Source: JAISGQ01 sp964500965
GTDB lineage: Bacteria > Bacillota > Clostridia > Oscillospirales > Acutalibacteraceae
NCBI GenBank assembly: GCA_964500965.1
Contig: CAZCQZ010000005.1
Span: forward strand, 14,782-78,781
Direction of reading: 5' to 3'
DNA: 64,000 nt
The position numbers and the translations under genes are program-made. Shown here piece after piece: positions 23,448 to 31,380 of this stretch (position 1 is the first letter of the stretch; each line of letters opens with the position of its first letter). The notes beneath the pieces were generated by a model. That model saw nothing but the letters and a program-made list of their open reading frames with translations. It searched no databases and was not told the origin of the DNA.

Positions 23448-25211
23448 TTACTTTCTGTTCTTAATCTCGTCAACAAGCATGGCGACAAAATCATCTGCCG
23501 GCATGACCTCTGTTGCCTGACCGTCACGGCGGCGGACTGCAACCGTACCGTCAGCCTGCTCCTTATCACCGATAACCAGCATATAAGGAATCTTCTTCAT
23601 CTGTGCTTCTCTTACCTTATAGCCTGTCTTTTCCTGTCTCTTATCGCTTTCAACACGGATACCGGCGGCTTTAAGCTTTGCTTCAAGGTTGTCGGTATAT
23701 TCGTTGTTTCTGTCGGTAATGGGCAGAAGTCTTACCTGGACAGGTGCAAGCCATGCGGGGAATTTGCCTGCGAAATGCTCGATAAGAATACCGATAAATC
23801 TTTCGATAGAGCCGAACACAACACGGTGAATCATAATAGGTCTGTGCTTCTGACCGTCTGAGCCTGTATACTCCGCTTCAAATCTCTGAGGAAGCTGGAA
23901 GTCAAGCTGGATAGTACCGCACTGCCATGTTCTGCCGATTGAGTCCTCAAGGTGGAAGTCAATCTTAGGACCGTAGAATGCGCCGTCGCCCTCATTGACA
24001 ACGTAATCAAGACCCAGCTCATTGAGAGCCTTTCTAAGACCCTCCGTAGCCATTTCCCAATCCTCGTCACTTCCCATACTGTCCTCCGGACGGGTGGAAA
24101 GCTCAACGTGATATTTAAATCCGAACAGGCTGTAAACCTCGTCGATAAGGCGCACAACGCCCTTAATTTCATCGGTTATCTGCTCCGGCGTCATGAAGAT
24201 GTGGGCATCGTCCTGAGTGAAGCAGCGAACGCGCATAAGACCGTGGAGCGCACCGGACTTTTCATGTCTGTGAACAAGGCCAAGCTCACCGCAGCGCAGA
24301 GGCAGGTCACGGTAGGAGCGCGGCTCGGACTTGTAAACAAGCATACCGCCGGGGCAGTTCATGGGCTTAATGGCAAAATCGGTTTCGTCAATGACGGTGG
24401 TATACATATTGTCCTTGTAATGGTCCCAGTGACCGGAGGTTTCCCAAAGCTGACGGTTGAGCATCATCGGTGTCTGAATCTCAACATAGCCGTCACGGGT
24501 GTGAATCTGACGCCAGTAATCAATAAGGGTGTTCTTCAAAATCATGCCGTTGGGCAGGAAGAAAGGGAAGCCGGGACCTTCATCGGTCATCATAAACAGA
24601 CCCATTTCCTTGCCGATTCTGCGGTGGTCACGCTTCTTTGCTTCTTCGATTCTGGCAAGATACTCGTCAAGGTCTGCCTTGTTTGAAAAAGCAGTGCCGT
24701 AAATTCTGGTGAGCATCTTGTTTTTCTCACTGCCACGCCAGTATGCACCGGCAAGAGAGGTGAGCTTAAATGCCTTGACAGCGGAGGTGTAGGTGACGTG
24801 AGGACCTGCGCACAGGTCAACGAAATCACCCTGCTTGAAGAAAGAAAGCTCCGCGTCTTCCGGCAGGTCGTTTATAAGCTCAACCTTATAAGGCTCGCCC
24901 TTTTCTTCCATAAGCGCGATAGCTTCGGCTCTGGGGAGAGTAAAGCGTTCCAGCTTGAGATTTTCCTTGACAATCTTCTTCATTTCCGCTTCAAGCTTTG
25001 CCAAATCGTCCTCGGTAAAGGGGGTAACGCAATCGAAATCGTAATAGAAGCCGTCCTTAATAGACGGACCGATTGCAAGCTTTGTTTCGGGGAACAGGCG
25101 CTTTACAGCCTGAGCAAGAATGTGAGAAGCGGTGTGACGGAGGGAATTTCTGCCGACCTCGTCCTCAAAGGTATATTCGGCAATCGTTCCGTCATGGTTG
25201 ATTACTTTCAT
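23448..25211 (-). CDS. thrS: Threonyl-tRNA synthetase, short form without TGS domain
   Basis: The enzyme charges tRNA-Thr. It starts MKVINHDGTIAEYTFEDEVG and goes directly into the editing domain with RHTASHIL and the matching DLCAGPHV, so the N-terminal TGS domain of the usual 640-residue enzyme is absent. Catalytic class II motifs follow: motif 2 with LRCGELGLVHRHE, and ARCFTQDDAHIF-like VRCFTQDDAHIF. Motif 3, PIMIHRVVFGSIERFIGIL, precedes the anticodon-binding domain ending around residue 585. ATG 25211 has GGAAAGGA upstream. An ATG-like start at 25280 would lie inside the T-box antiterminator and is rejected. Length is 587. Confidence 0.96.
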   Translation of the reverse strand: MKVINHDGTIAEYTFEDEVGRNSLRHTASHILAQAVKRLFPETKLAIGPSIKDGFYYDFDCVTPFTEDDLAKLEAEMKKIVKENLKLERFTLPRAEAIALMEEKGEPYKVELINDLPEDAELSFFKQGDFVDLCAGPHVTYTSAVKAFKLTSLAGAYWRGSEKNKMLTRIYGTAFSNKADLDEYLARIEEAKKRDHRRIGKEMGLFMMTDEGPGFPFFLPNGMILKNTLIDYWRQIHTRDGYVEIQTPMMLNRQLWETSGHWDHYKDNMYTTVIDETDFAIKPMNCPGGMLVYKSEPRSYRDLPLRCGELGLVHRHEKSGALHGLMRVRCFTQDDAHIFMTPEQITDEIKGVVRLIDEVYSLFGFKYHVELSTRPEDSMGSDEDWEMATEGLRKALNELGLDYVVNEGDGAFYGPKIDFHLEDSIGRTWQCGTIQLDFQLPQRFEAEYTGSDGQKHRPIMIHRVVFGSIERFIGILIEHFAGKFPAWLAPVQVRLLPITDRNNEYTDNLEAKLKAAGIRVESDKRQEKTGYKVREAQMKKIPYMLVIGDKEQADGTVAVRRRDGQATEVMPADDFVAMLVDEIKNRK

Positions 25212-25447
25212 AAAAACAAATCCTTTCCTGAAAATAATAAAACCCCTGAGCAATGTCTGCTCAGGGGTGCAAATTTGCACGGTTCCACCCTGTGGTTTAA
25301 CTCATACTCCTTAACGCGGAAAACGGCAACGCTCATCACGTGCGGCTCAAAAGCGGTTTTCGCCGTTTTCTGCAGGGAAAGCTTTCAGCCTGCGGCTTTC
25401 CGTCTCTGGTGCATAAACACGGTTACTCGTCTTTGTCACAGCCGTTA
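25212..25447 (-). ncRNA. T-box: T-box riboswitch (predicted tRNA-Thr sensor) controlling thrS
   Basis: On the minus strand the leader contains ACAGGGTGGAACCGTG (25293-25278), the conserved T-box sequence that pairs with the tRNA acceptor end. An intrinsic terminator, CCCCTGAGCA/TGCTCAGGGG, follows at 25267-25243 with a T-rich run. The upstream part (25440-25310) has long complementary arms such as GAAAACGGCG/CGCCGTTTTC. Uncharged tRNA stabilises the antiterminator and lets thrS be read. Threonine specificity is inferred from the gene; the specifier loop was not firmly located, though an ACC triplet occurs near 25412. Confidence 0.93.
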
Positions 25448-25452
25448 CGGAA

Positions 25453-25481
25453 ATGATACCACCCTATGCTCCAAAAGTCAA
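25453..25481 (-). promoter_or_regulatory. thrS T-box promoter
   Basis: On the minus strand TTGACT (25481-25476), 17 bases, TATCAT (25458-25453), immediately before the T-box leader. Confidence 0.8.
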
Positions 25482-25510
25482 TTATTTTCGAGCTGTAATT
25501 TAATTTTTCC

Positions 25511-25539
25511 TTGAATAATAGGCATATCGGGAGTATAAT
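25511..25539 (+). promoter_or_regulatory. Promoter of the aroA-pheA-aroEK-aroQ operon
   Basis: TTGAAT (25511-25516), 17 bases, TATAAT (25534-25539). The leader to aroA would be about 184 nt and includes the repeat unit at 25626-25678. No attenuator or T-box was recognised in it. Confidence 0.75.
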
Positions 25540-25625
25540 ACAGCGTACTTAACCGAGGGAGCAAGTAAAGCTCTTTCAATATACCGAGTTTTTACGCAAC
25601 CGCAAAAATAAAGCTTTTCGATATA

Positions 25626-25678
25626 CAATCCCTCCGGCACACCTTGCGGTGTGCCACCTCCCTTTACACAAGGGAGGC
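25626..25678 (-). repeat. REP-like palindromic unit 1
   Basis: The unit reads CAATCCCTC, then a GC-rich hairpin GGCACACC/GGTGTGCC, then CTCCCTTTACACAAGGGAG. The same frame with different inner hairpins recurs near the right end of the window (55939 to 60910). Confidence 0.65.
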
Positions 25679-25729
25679 GTTGTAAATGCGAATTTAAGTT
25701 ATTAACATTGAGTAGGGAGGAGCGCGCAC

Positions 25730-26986
25730 ATGGATATTACAGTCAGCCCAAAGGCGCTTTGCGGCACGGTTGAAGCAATACCGTCAAAATCCGTTGCCCA
25801 CCGTATGCTTATATGCGCCGCTCTTTCCGATAAGCCCGTAAAGGTTGTCCTTTCAAGCTCAAACGCGGACATTGATGCAACGGTCAACTGTCTGCGTGCA
25901 TTAGGCTCGGAAATAAGCATTGACGGCGGCGTTTACAGCGTAACGCCTGTTAATCCCACCGATGAAACCGTACTGCTTGACTGCGGCGAAAGCGGCTCAA
26001 CTCTGCGGTTTATCCTGCCTGTTGCGGCGGCGTTGGGTTGTAATGCACGGGTCATCGGAACAGGCAGGCTTCCCGAACGCCCCCTGGGTGAGCTTCGCAG
26101 TCAGCTTGCCTCTCACGGCATTAGCTTTTCTGCGGAAAAACTGCCCTTTGAAATTTCCGGTAAGCTTTCCGGCGGTGAATTTATTCTGCCCGGAAATGTC
26201 AGCTCCCAATATATAACGGGACTTTTGCTGGCAATGCCCCTTTGCGGCGGCGGCAAAATCACCCTGTCAACCCCTCTTGAATCCGCGCCTTATGTCGATA
26301 TAACCGCTTTTGTCAGTCGCAAATTCGGCGTTGATGTCAGGCGTACCGAAAGCGGCTTTGAAGTCGGCAATGCGCCTTATCACAGCGAAGAAAGTCACGT
26401 TGTTGAGGGCGACTGGTCATCGGCGGCATTTTTCCTTGCGGCAGGTGCTGTAGGCGGTCAGGTTACAGTGAACAATCTGTCCCCCGATTCGCCTCAGGGA
26501 GATAAGGCGGTAGCGGATATTCTCCGTTCTTTCGGCGCAACGGTCGAATATGGGGAAAACCTTGTAACGGTGCGAAAAAACAAGCTTCACGGCATTAAAA
26601 TAGATTTAAAAGAAATCCCCGACTGTCTGCCGATTCTTGCGGTTGTTGCCGCCTGTGCCGAGGGTGAAACCGAGTTTTACAACGGTGCCCGTCTGCGGCT
26701 CAAGGAAAGCGACAGGCTTTACACCACCGCAACCATGTTGCGTTCCTTCGGAATCCGATGTGAGGAACAGCCGGATAAGCTTATTGTCACCGGAGGTACT
26801 CTCAAATACGGAGAGGTTGAAACCTTTAACGACCACCGCATTGCAATGGCGGCGGCAATTGCCGCAAGCATATGCGGCGGCAAAATATTAAACGCACAAT
26901 GTTCGAAAAAATCCTATCCGGGATTTTTTGATGACTATATTTCCCTCGGAGGTATTGTAAATGGATATAAACGAACTGAGAAGTAA
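25730..26986 (+). CDS. aroA: 3-phosphoshikimate 1-carboxyvinyltransferase (EPSP synthase)
   Basis: AroA joins phosphoenolpyruvate to shikimate 3-phosphate, the sixth shikimate-pathway step. IPSKSVAHRMLICAAL near residue 17 holds the substrate-binding Lys-Ser and Arg. LDCGESGSTLRFILPV near residue 85 is the conserved PEP loop. RLPERPLGEL, SSQYITGLLLAMPL, RLRLKESDRL and FNDHRIAMAAAIA are further active-site segments. Length 418 is normal. GGGAGGAG lies upstream. It is the first of four genes that make a compact aromatic block, and its 3' end overlaps pheA by 26 bases. Confidence 0.96.
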   Translation: MDITVSPKALCGTVEAIPSKSVAHRMLICAALSDKPVKVVLSSSNADIDATVNCLRALGSEISIDGGVYSVTPVNPTDETVLLDCGESGSTLRFILPVAAALGCNARVIGTGRLPERPLGELRSQLASHGISFSAEKLPFEISGKLSGGEFILPGNVSSQYITGLLLAMPLCGGGKITLSTPLESAPYVDITAFVSRKFGVDVRRTESGFEVGNAPYHSEESHVVEGDWSSAAFFLAAGAVGGQVTVNNLSPDSPQGDKAVADILRSFGATVEYGENLVTVRKNKLHGIKIDLKEIPDCLPILAVVAACAEGETEFYNGARLRLKESDRLYTTATMLRSFGIRCEEQPDKLIVTGGTLKYGEVETFNDHRIAMAAAIAASICGGKILNAQCSKKSYPGFFDDYISLGGIVNGYKRTEK

Positions 26987-28097
26987 AATCGACGGAGTTG
27001 ACGACAAGCTTCTTGAGCTTTTCCTTGAAAGAATGGAGCTTTCCGTTGAAATCGCAAACTACAAAAAGGAAAATGAGCTTCCGGTTTTGAGCAAATCCCG
27101 TGAGCGTGAGGTTTTGGCTCGCGTTGCGGAGAAGTCCGGCGACCTTGAAATGTACACTCACAGGCTTTTCACCACTCTCATGGACCTTTCAAAGGCACGT
27201 CAGAGCCAGCTTTTGGAGGACAAAAATCCTCTTGCCGACAAAATTAACGAAGCTCTGCTTCCTGCCGACGAGCTTTTCCCGAAAACCGGTCTTGTCGCCT
27301 GCCCCGGCGTTGAGGGCGGCAATTCTCAGGCGGCTTGTGACAAGCTTTTCCCCAGAGGTCGGCTCATGTTCGTGAAAAACTTTAACGCCGTCTTCGATGC
27401 CGTTGCATCGGGGCTTTGCTCCTACGGCGTTATCCCCATTGAAAACAGCTCCAACGGCTCTGTCAGAGGTGTTTACGACCTGCTTCTCAAAAAGGGACTT
27501 TGGATAGTCCGCTCGGCAAAGCTCTGCGTAAAGCACGTGCTTCTGGGCAAAAAGGGCGCGAAGCTTTCGGATATAACCGAAATCCGCTCCCACGAACAGG
27601 CAATCGGTCAATGCTCGAAATTCCTTTCGGCTCACAAGGAAATCGCAACCTCCGCCTGTCGCAACACTGCCGAAGCGGCTCAGTATATTTCGGAATGTGA
27701 GGGCAAAAGCGTTGCCGCAATCGCTTCGGCGGAATGTGCGGAGCTTTACGGTCTTGATATTCTGGCAACCGACATTGCCGACAGTGAAAACAACTACACC
27801 CGTTTTGTATGCATCGGCAAAAAGCCCGCAATATATGCCGGCGCAGATAAGATAAGCCTTGTGCTTGCCTGCGCAAACCGGCCCGGTGCGCTTTGTTCAA
27901 TTCTTTCAAACCTCGCCGCTCACGGCGTTAACCTTTCAAAGCTTGAAAGCTGTCCTGTTGTCGGCAGTGATTTCGAGTTCATATTCTTCCTTGAGCTTGA
28001 CGCTTCCGTTCGTGAGCCGGGTGTTGTCGCAATGCTGACCGAGCTTGAAAAGAGCTGTGCCTCCCTTTCATTCCTCGGCTGTTATCAGTGCGTTTGA
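26961..28097 (+). CDS. pheA: Bifunctional chorismate mutase / prephenate dehydratase
   Basis: Residues 1-85 are an AroQ-class chorismate mutase (MDINELRSKIDGVDDKLLEL, VEIANYKKE, VLSKSREREVL). Residues about 110-285 are prephenate dehydratase, with GVIPIENSSNGSV, SHEQAIGQC and the catalytic NYTRFVCIG. The last 80 residues are an ACT domain that would sense phenylalanine. It keeps RPGALCSIL, but the usual ESRP motif reads ESCP. The protein converts chorismate to phenylpyruvate. GGAGG stands 8 bases before the ATG, inside the end of aroA, so translation is coupled. Confidence 0.95.
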   Translation: MDINELRSKIDGVDDKLLELFLERMELSVEIANYKKENELPVLSKSREREVLARVAEKSGDLEMYTHRLFTTLMDLSKARQSQLLEDKNPLADKINEALLPADELFPKTGLVACPGVEGGNSQAACDKLFPRGRLMFVKNFNAVFDAVASGLCSYGVIPIENSSNGSVRGVYDLLLKKGLWIVRSAKLCVKHVLLGKKGAKLSDITEIRSHEQAIGQCSKFLSAHKEIATSACRNTAEAAQYISECEGKSVAAIASAECAELYGLDILATDIADSENNYTRFVCIGKKPAIYAGADKISLVLACANRPGALCSILSNLAAHGVNLSKLESCPVVGSDFEFIFFLELDASVREPGVVAMLTELEKSCASLSFLGCYQCV

Positions 28098-28125
28098 TTC
28101 ATTTTTAAGGAAAGAAGTTTTGTAA

Positions 28126-29364
28126 ATGGGAACACGATTCGGTTTGCTCGGCAGACGGCTGGGTCATAGCTGGTCACCGAGAATACACAGTCTTCTGGGC
28201 TGTGATGACTACGCCCTTTTTGAACGTGAGCCGAATGAAATCGAGGCTCTTTTAAAGGACGAAAGCATACAGGCTCTTAACGTAACCATTCCGTACAAAA
28301 TCGACGTCATGGCTTACTGTGACGAACTTACCGATGCCGCCGAAAGCGTGGGCAGTGTAAATACCATTGTCCGCAGAAACGGCAAACTTTTAGGTCACAA
28401 CACAGATACGGACGGCTTTATTTACACCGTTCGCCGTTCGGAAATATCCTTTGAGGGCAAAAAGGTCGTGGTGTTCGGCGGCGGCGGTGCTTCCAAAGCC
28501 GTGGTTTATTCCGCTCGGAAAATGGGAGCCGGAGAGGTAATTGTTGTTGACCTCGGCGGCGAAAACAATTACGACAATCTCGACCGTCATTACGACGCGC
28601 AGATTCTTGTAAACGCCACCCCTGTGGGAATGTACCCCAAAAACGGCGAAAGAATCGTTGACCCGGCTCTTTTCACCCACTGTGAGGGTGCTGTGGATGT
28701 GATTTACAATCCCCTGCGCACCGCCTTTATGCTCCGCTGCATGGAGCTTGGCATTCCCTGTGCAGGCGGACTTCCCATGCTTGTTGCCCAGGCAAAGGCG
28801 GCGGAAGAACTGTTTTTTGACAAAAAGATTGATGATTCTCTGGTAGAAGAAATATACACAACCCTTGCCGCCGAGCAGGAAAATATCGCCCTTATCGGTA
28901 TGCCCGGCTGCGGCAAATCGACCGTCGGCGCACTTCTTGCAAAAATAACAGGCAGAGAAGCCATTGATCTTGATGCGCGAATAGTTGAAAACGAGGGAAT
29001 TTCCATTCCCGAAATATTTGAGATTGACGGAGAGGATTATTTCCGTTACCTTGAGCATTACGAACTTGAAAAAATAGGCAGGGAGAGCGGAAAAATTATC
29101 ATCACCGGCGGCGGCATAATCAAAAACGAGCTTAATTACGGTCTGCTTGCCCAAAACAGCAGAATATATCACATAACCCGTGACCTTGACAAGCTCCCCA
29201 CAAGCGGCAGACCCATTTCACAAAGCACCGATTTATCAGTGCTTTACAGTCAGCGTGCCCCACTTTATGAAAAATTCCGCGATGTGACCGTTGACAACAA
29301 CGGCACTGCGGAGGAATGTGCAAATGCAATATGGAGTGAGTTTAATGAAAATTCTCGTAATTAA
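28126..29364 (+). CDS. aroE-aroK: Shikimate dehydrogenase - shikimate kinase fusion
   Basis: Residues 1-250 are AroE: LLGRRLGHSWSPRIHSLLG binds shikimate, ALNVTIPYKIDVMAYCD carries the catalytic Lys, VFGGGGASKAV is the NADPH loop and VNATPVGMYPKNGE closes the site. After about residue 255 a complete shikimate kinase follows: IALIGMPGCGKSTVGALLA is the P-loop, AIDLDARIVENEG the shikimate Asp, and IITGGGIIKNE the GGG segment. SGRPISQ and RAPLYEKF form the lid and adenine region. The two steps flank the aroA reaction. Such fusions occur in some Clostridia; here both halves look intact. Confidence 0.94.
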   Translation: MGTRFGLLGRRLGHSWSPRIHSLLGCDDYALFEREPNEIEALLKDESIQALNVTIPYKIDVMAYCDELTDAAESVGSVNTIVRRNGKLLGHNTDTDGFIYTVRRSEISFEGKKVVVFGGGGASKAVVYSARKMGAGEVIVVDLGGENNYDNLDRHYDAQILVNATPVGMYPKNGERIVDPALFTHCEGAVDVIYNPLRTAFMLRCMELGIPCAGGLPMLVAQAKAAEELFFDKKIDDSLVEEIYTTLAAEQENIALIGMPGCGKSTVGALLAKITGREAIDLDARIVENEGISIPEIFEIDGEDYFRYLEHYELEKIGRESGKIIITGGGIIKNELNYGLLAQNSRIYHITRDLDKLPTSGRPISQSTDLSVLYSQRAPLYEKFRDVTVDNNGTAEECANAIWSEFNENSRN

Positions 29365-29770
29365 CGGACCGAACATCAATCTGTTGGGACTTCGTGAGCC
29401 TGATATTTACGGCAAAAGAACCTATGCAGACCTTTTGGAGCTTATTTCCGAGGAAGCAAAAAAGCTCAATGTCGAGGTGGAGTTTTTCCAGTCAAACCAC
29501 GAGGGCGCAATAGTAGATGCCATTCAGCAGGCGTACGGCAGAATCGACGGCATTGTTATAAATCCTGCCGCCTACACCCACACAAGCGTGGCTATCCTGG
29601 ACGCGCTCAAGGCGGTTTCCATTCCTGCCGTTGAGGTGCATATTTCAGACCCCGTGCTGAGAGAGGACTTCCGCAAAATTTCCTATACGCGCCGCGCCTG
29701 TATTGCCACCATAAAGGGCAAGGGCTTTGACGGCTATCTCGAAGCAATGCATATTTTGACGGAGAAATAA
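29345..29770 (+). CDS. aroQ: 3-dehydroquinate dehydratase, type II
   Basis: This 141-residue type II enzyme forms dodecamers and dehydrates 3-dehydroquinate. MKILVINGPNINLLGLREPD with YGKRTYADL near residue 27 includes the catalytic Tyr. FFQSNHEGAIVDAIQ and INPAAYTHTSVAI hold the substrate loop. VEVHISDPVLREDFRKISY contains the catalytic His. ATG 29345 lies within the aroE-aroK end (20-base overlap) after GGAGTGAG. An upstream ATG in frame has no ribosome site. This is the last gene of the operon. Confidence 0.96.
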   Translation: MKILVINGPNINLLGLREPDIYGKRTYADLLELISEEAKKLNVEVEFFQSNHEGAIVDAIQQAYGRIDGIVINPAAYTHTSVAILDALKAVSIPAVEVHISDPVLREDFRKISYTRRACIATIKGKGFDGYLEAMHILTEK

Positions 29771-29773
29771 ATC

Positions 29774-29850
29774 GGAAAAAATGCAGACCGCATCTTTTTC
29801 CCGATCCCCAAAAGGGGCTGTAAAACTTGCGTTTTACAGTCCCTTTTTTA
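29774..29850 (+). terminator. Double-hairpin terminator after aroQ
   Basis: A first hairpin GGAAAAAATGC/GCATCTTTTTCC (about 29775-29801) is followed by a strong 14-bp hairpin AGGGGCTGTAAAAC (29813-29826), loop TTGC, with its complement to 29844, then T6. The whole element is related to the one at 5351-5582. Confidence 0.88.
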
Positions 29851-29858
29851 CGCCTCGG

Positions 29859-30047
29859 CTATATTCCGTCGCGGTTTGTCGGGTCGTTCAATGCGGAGAA
29901 CACCGAGCACAGCACAATCATCAGGGACAGCAGAATATTTTTCAAATCCGCGCCGTTTTCCTGAAGTATTTCAAGCTGTGCATAAATAACCGTCAGTACC
30001 GCGCTCCACACCACGGGAGATTTAAGTCTCTCTGCCAGCTTATTCAC
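29859..30047 (-). CDS. Phage holin-like small membrane protein
   Basis: This 62-residue protein has two hydrophobic segments (SPVVWSAVLTVIYAQLEIL and NILLSLMIVLCSVFSAL) followed by the charged end NDPTNRDGI. That layout, and the LNDPT ending, resembles the phage holin 1/phi LC3 groups. The start is GTG 30047, which has GGAGGG 5 bases upstream and overlaps the preceding stop in GTGA. It is the last gene of the cluster, next to the XhlA-like gene and the endolysin. Holins open the membrane so that the endolysin reaches the wall. Confidence 0.75.
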   Translation of the reverse strand: MNKLAERLKSPVVWSAVLTVIYAQLEILQENGADLKNILLSLMIVLCSVFSALNDPTNRDGI

Positions 30048-30301
30048 ATAAGCCCTCCAATCATACCGCCGATAACGGCAGCTACCGCAACCGATATTAT
30101 CTGGGTCACAAGATGCTCCCACCTCTGCGCCGGCTTTGATTGCAATTGCTCCAACGCTTTTTCCAGCTTTCCGATAGCAAGCAGTACGTTGTCAAGCTGA
30201 GTGCTTATTCTCGTTTGGGCAATGGCGGAATCATTCGCCTTGCTGTAAAGCACGGTTATATCCTTTTCGCATTTTCCCAGTCGGCTTTCAAAAGCGTCCA
30301 T
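30044..30301 (-). CDS. XhlA-like hemolysin/holin accessory protein
   Basis: The 85-residue protein has a coiled-coil-like N-terminal two thirds (DAFESRLGKCEKDITVLYSK through LAIGKLEKALEQLQ) and one C-terminal helix (IISVAVAAVIGGMIGGLM). This matches XhlA of PBSX, a small protein needed with a holin for host lysis. Its ATG shares one base with the endolysin stop (TAATG), so it is translationally coupled to it. Confidence 0.75.
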   Translation of the reverse strand: MDAFESRLGKCEKDITVLYSKANDSAIAQTRISTQLDNVLLAIGKLEKALEQLQSKPAQRWEHLVTQIISVAVAAVIGGMIGGLM

Positions 30302-30963
30302 TATACCACCGCCTTGAGCCTTGCCTGAGTTTTCGGACCTGCTACGCCGTCTGCTTCAAGACCGTTGTTCGCCTGAAAAGCGCGCACAGCCGCTTTGGTT
30401 TTAAGCCCATATGAACCGTCAATATCAAGGGAGTAACCGCATTTTCCGAGCATCCACTGCACCCAGCGAACGCTTTCGCCCTTATTGCCCTGGCGTACCG
30501 CGCTTTCAGGCTCGGAATAGGGGCACACTTCACTTCCTCCGAATGTTGAAACCGTAACGGTTCTGATTCCGGTATTTTTCTTAAAGCTCTTTGTGTCGCG
30601 AACTGCCACGTGAACAAAGTCCTTTTTTGTATAAAGAATAATCCCCTTAAAGCCGACCGATTCGGCTGCCTTGGCGACCTCTGCCGGTTTAACGCCGGGC
30701 ACGACTATATCAGCCGCCTTTCCCTTGACGTGGTTGCTTGCGGAAACACCGCCCACATCGGCATTATGCCTGCGGCATCTGTAGCCCGAATTTATATTGA
30801 TTGCCGTGCCCAGCCTGTCGCGAAGCTTCTGCAAGAGCTCCACAAGCCTGTCGTCAAGCAGCGTGACAGAACAGCACCCGTTGCCCTTACACCGAAACTC
30901 CGAAAGGCGGAAATTTTCGGAAAGCTTAACATAAGCATTCTTCTTATAGGTTTTTACTGCCAA
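30301..30963 (-). CDS. Endolysin: M15-type peptidase with peptidoglycan-binding domain
   Basis: The 220-residue protein starts at TTG 30963 (GAGGTGG five bases upstream). Residues about 8-130 form a peptidase M15_3 domain: INSGYRCRRHNADVGG, SNHVKGKAADIV with the zinc His and Asp, and KKDFVHVAV with the last His. Residues about 155-220 form a PG_binding_1 domain (GNKGESVRWVQWMLGKCGY, IDGSYGLKTKAAVRAFQ). The enzyme should cut the peptide part of peptidoglycan. Its place next to holin-type genes fixes its role in lysis. Confidence 0.88.
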   Translation of the reverse strand: MAVKTYKKNAYVKLSENFRLSEFRCKGNGCCSVTLLDDRLVELLQKLRDRLGTAININSGYRCRRHNADVGGVSASNHVKGKAADIVVPGVKPAEVAKAAESVGFKGIILYTKKDFVHVAVRDTKSFKKNTGIRTVTVSTFGGSEVCPYSEPESAVRQGNKGESVRWVQWMLGKCGYSLDIDGSYGLKTKAAVRAFQANNGLEADGVAGPKTQARLKAVV

Positions 30964-30973
30964 TAAAACCACC

Positions 30974-31378
30974 TCATTCCACTGTACTCAACCATGAAGC
31001 TATGCTGTCCTGACCTACCAGAGAGGGCAGCACGCCGAAGTTAAAGCGGCGCAGTGCAAGCACCTGTCCGCCGCCTGCAATAATCGCCTGAGCCTGAACC
31101 GAGCCCTCCTGTACGGTAAGCTCGTCGGTAATAATAAATTCCACCACACCGTTTTCCGCATCGACAATCGCGCCGTCAACGACAGCGTTCGTCTCACCGT
31201 CCGGAAGCAGGCAGAAAAGCCGCGCACTGTGACCGCTGAGATTTATTTTTTTCTCGTCCGGATTATCACAGTCGCTGAGTGTCAGCAACAGTCTGCGTGA
31301 GTTGCCGTCATTCTGCATAACGCAGAACGTGGGAATAGTTTCGTTTATATCAATAGAAACGGGTATACAATCCTGCAA
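30974..31378 (-). CDS. Baseplate upper protein (BppU-like N-terminal domain)
   Basis: This 134-residue protein consists of a single beta-rich domain (PVSIDINETIPTFCVMQNDG, INLSGHSARLFCLLPDGETN, GVVEFIITDELTVQEGSVQA). It resembles the N-terminal domain of lactococcal BppU-type baseplate proteins, without the coiled coil and receptor-binding parts. TTG 31378 is the start, six bases after GGGAGGG. It is one of the tail-tip proteins between the fibre-like gene and the endolysin. Confidence 0.7.
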   Translation of the reverse strand: MQDCIPVSIDINETIPTFCVMQNDGNSRRLLLTLSDCDNPDEKKINLSGHSARLFCLLPDGETNAVVDGAIVDAENGVVEFIITDELTVQEGSVQAQAIIAGGGQVLALRRFNFGVLPSLVGQDSIASWLSTVE

Positions 31379-31380
31379 AA

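Noticed and set aside
25212..25280. Longer thrS starting at 25280
   Set aside because: The added codons lie within the T-box terminator and antiterminator, and a good ribosome site precedes 25211.
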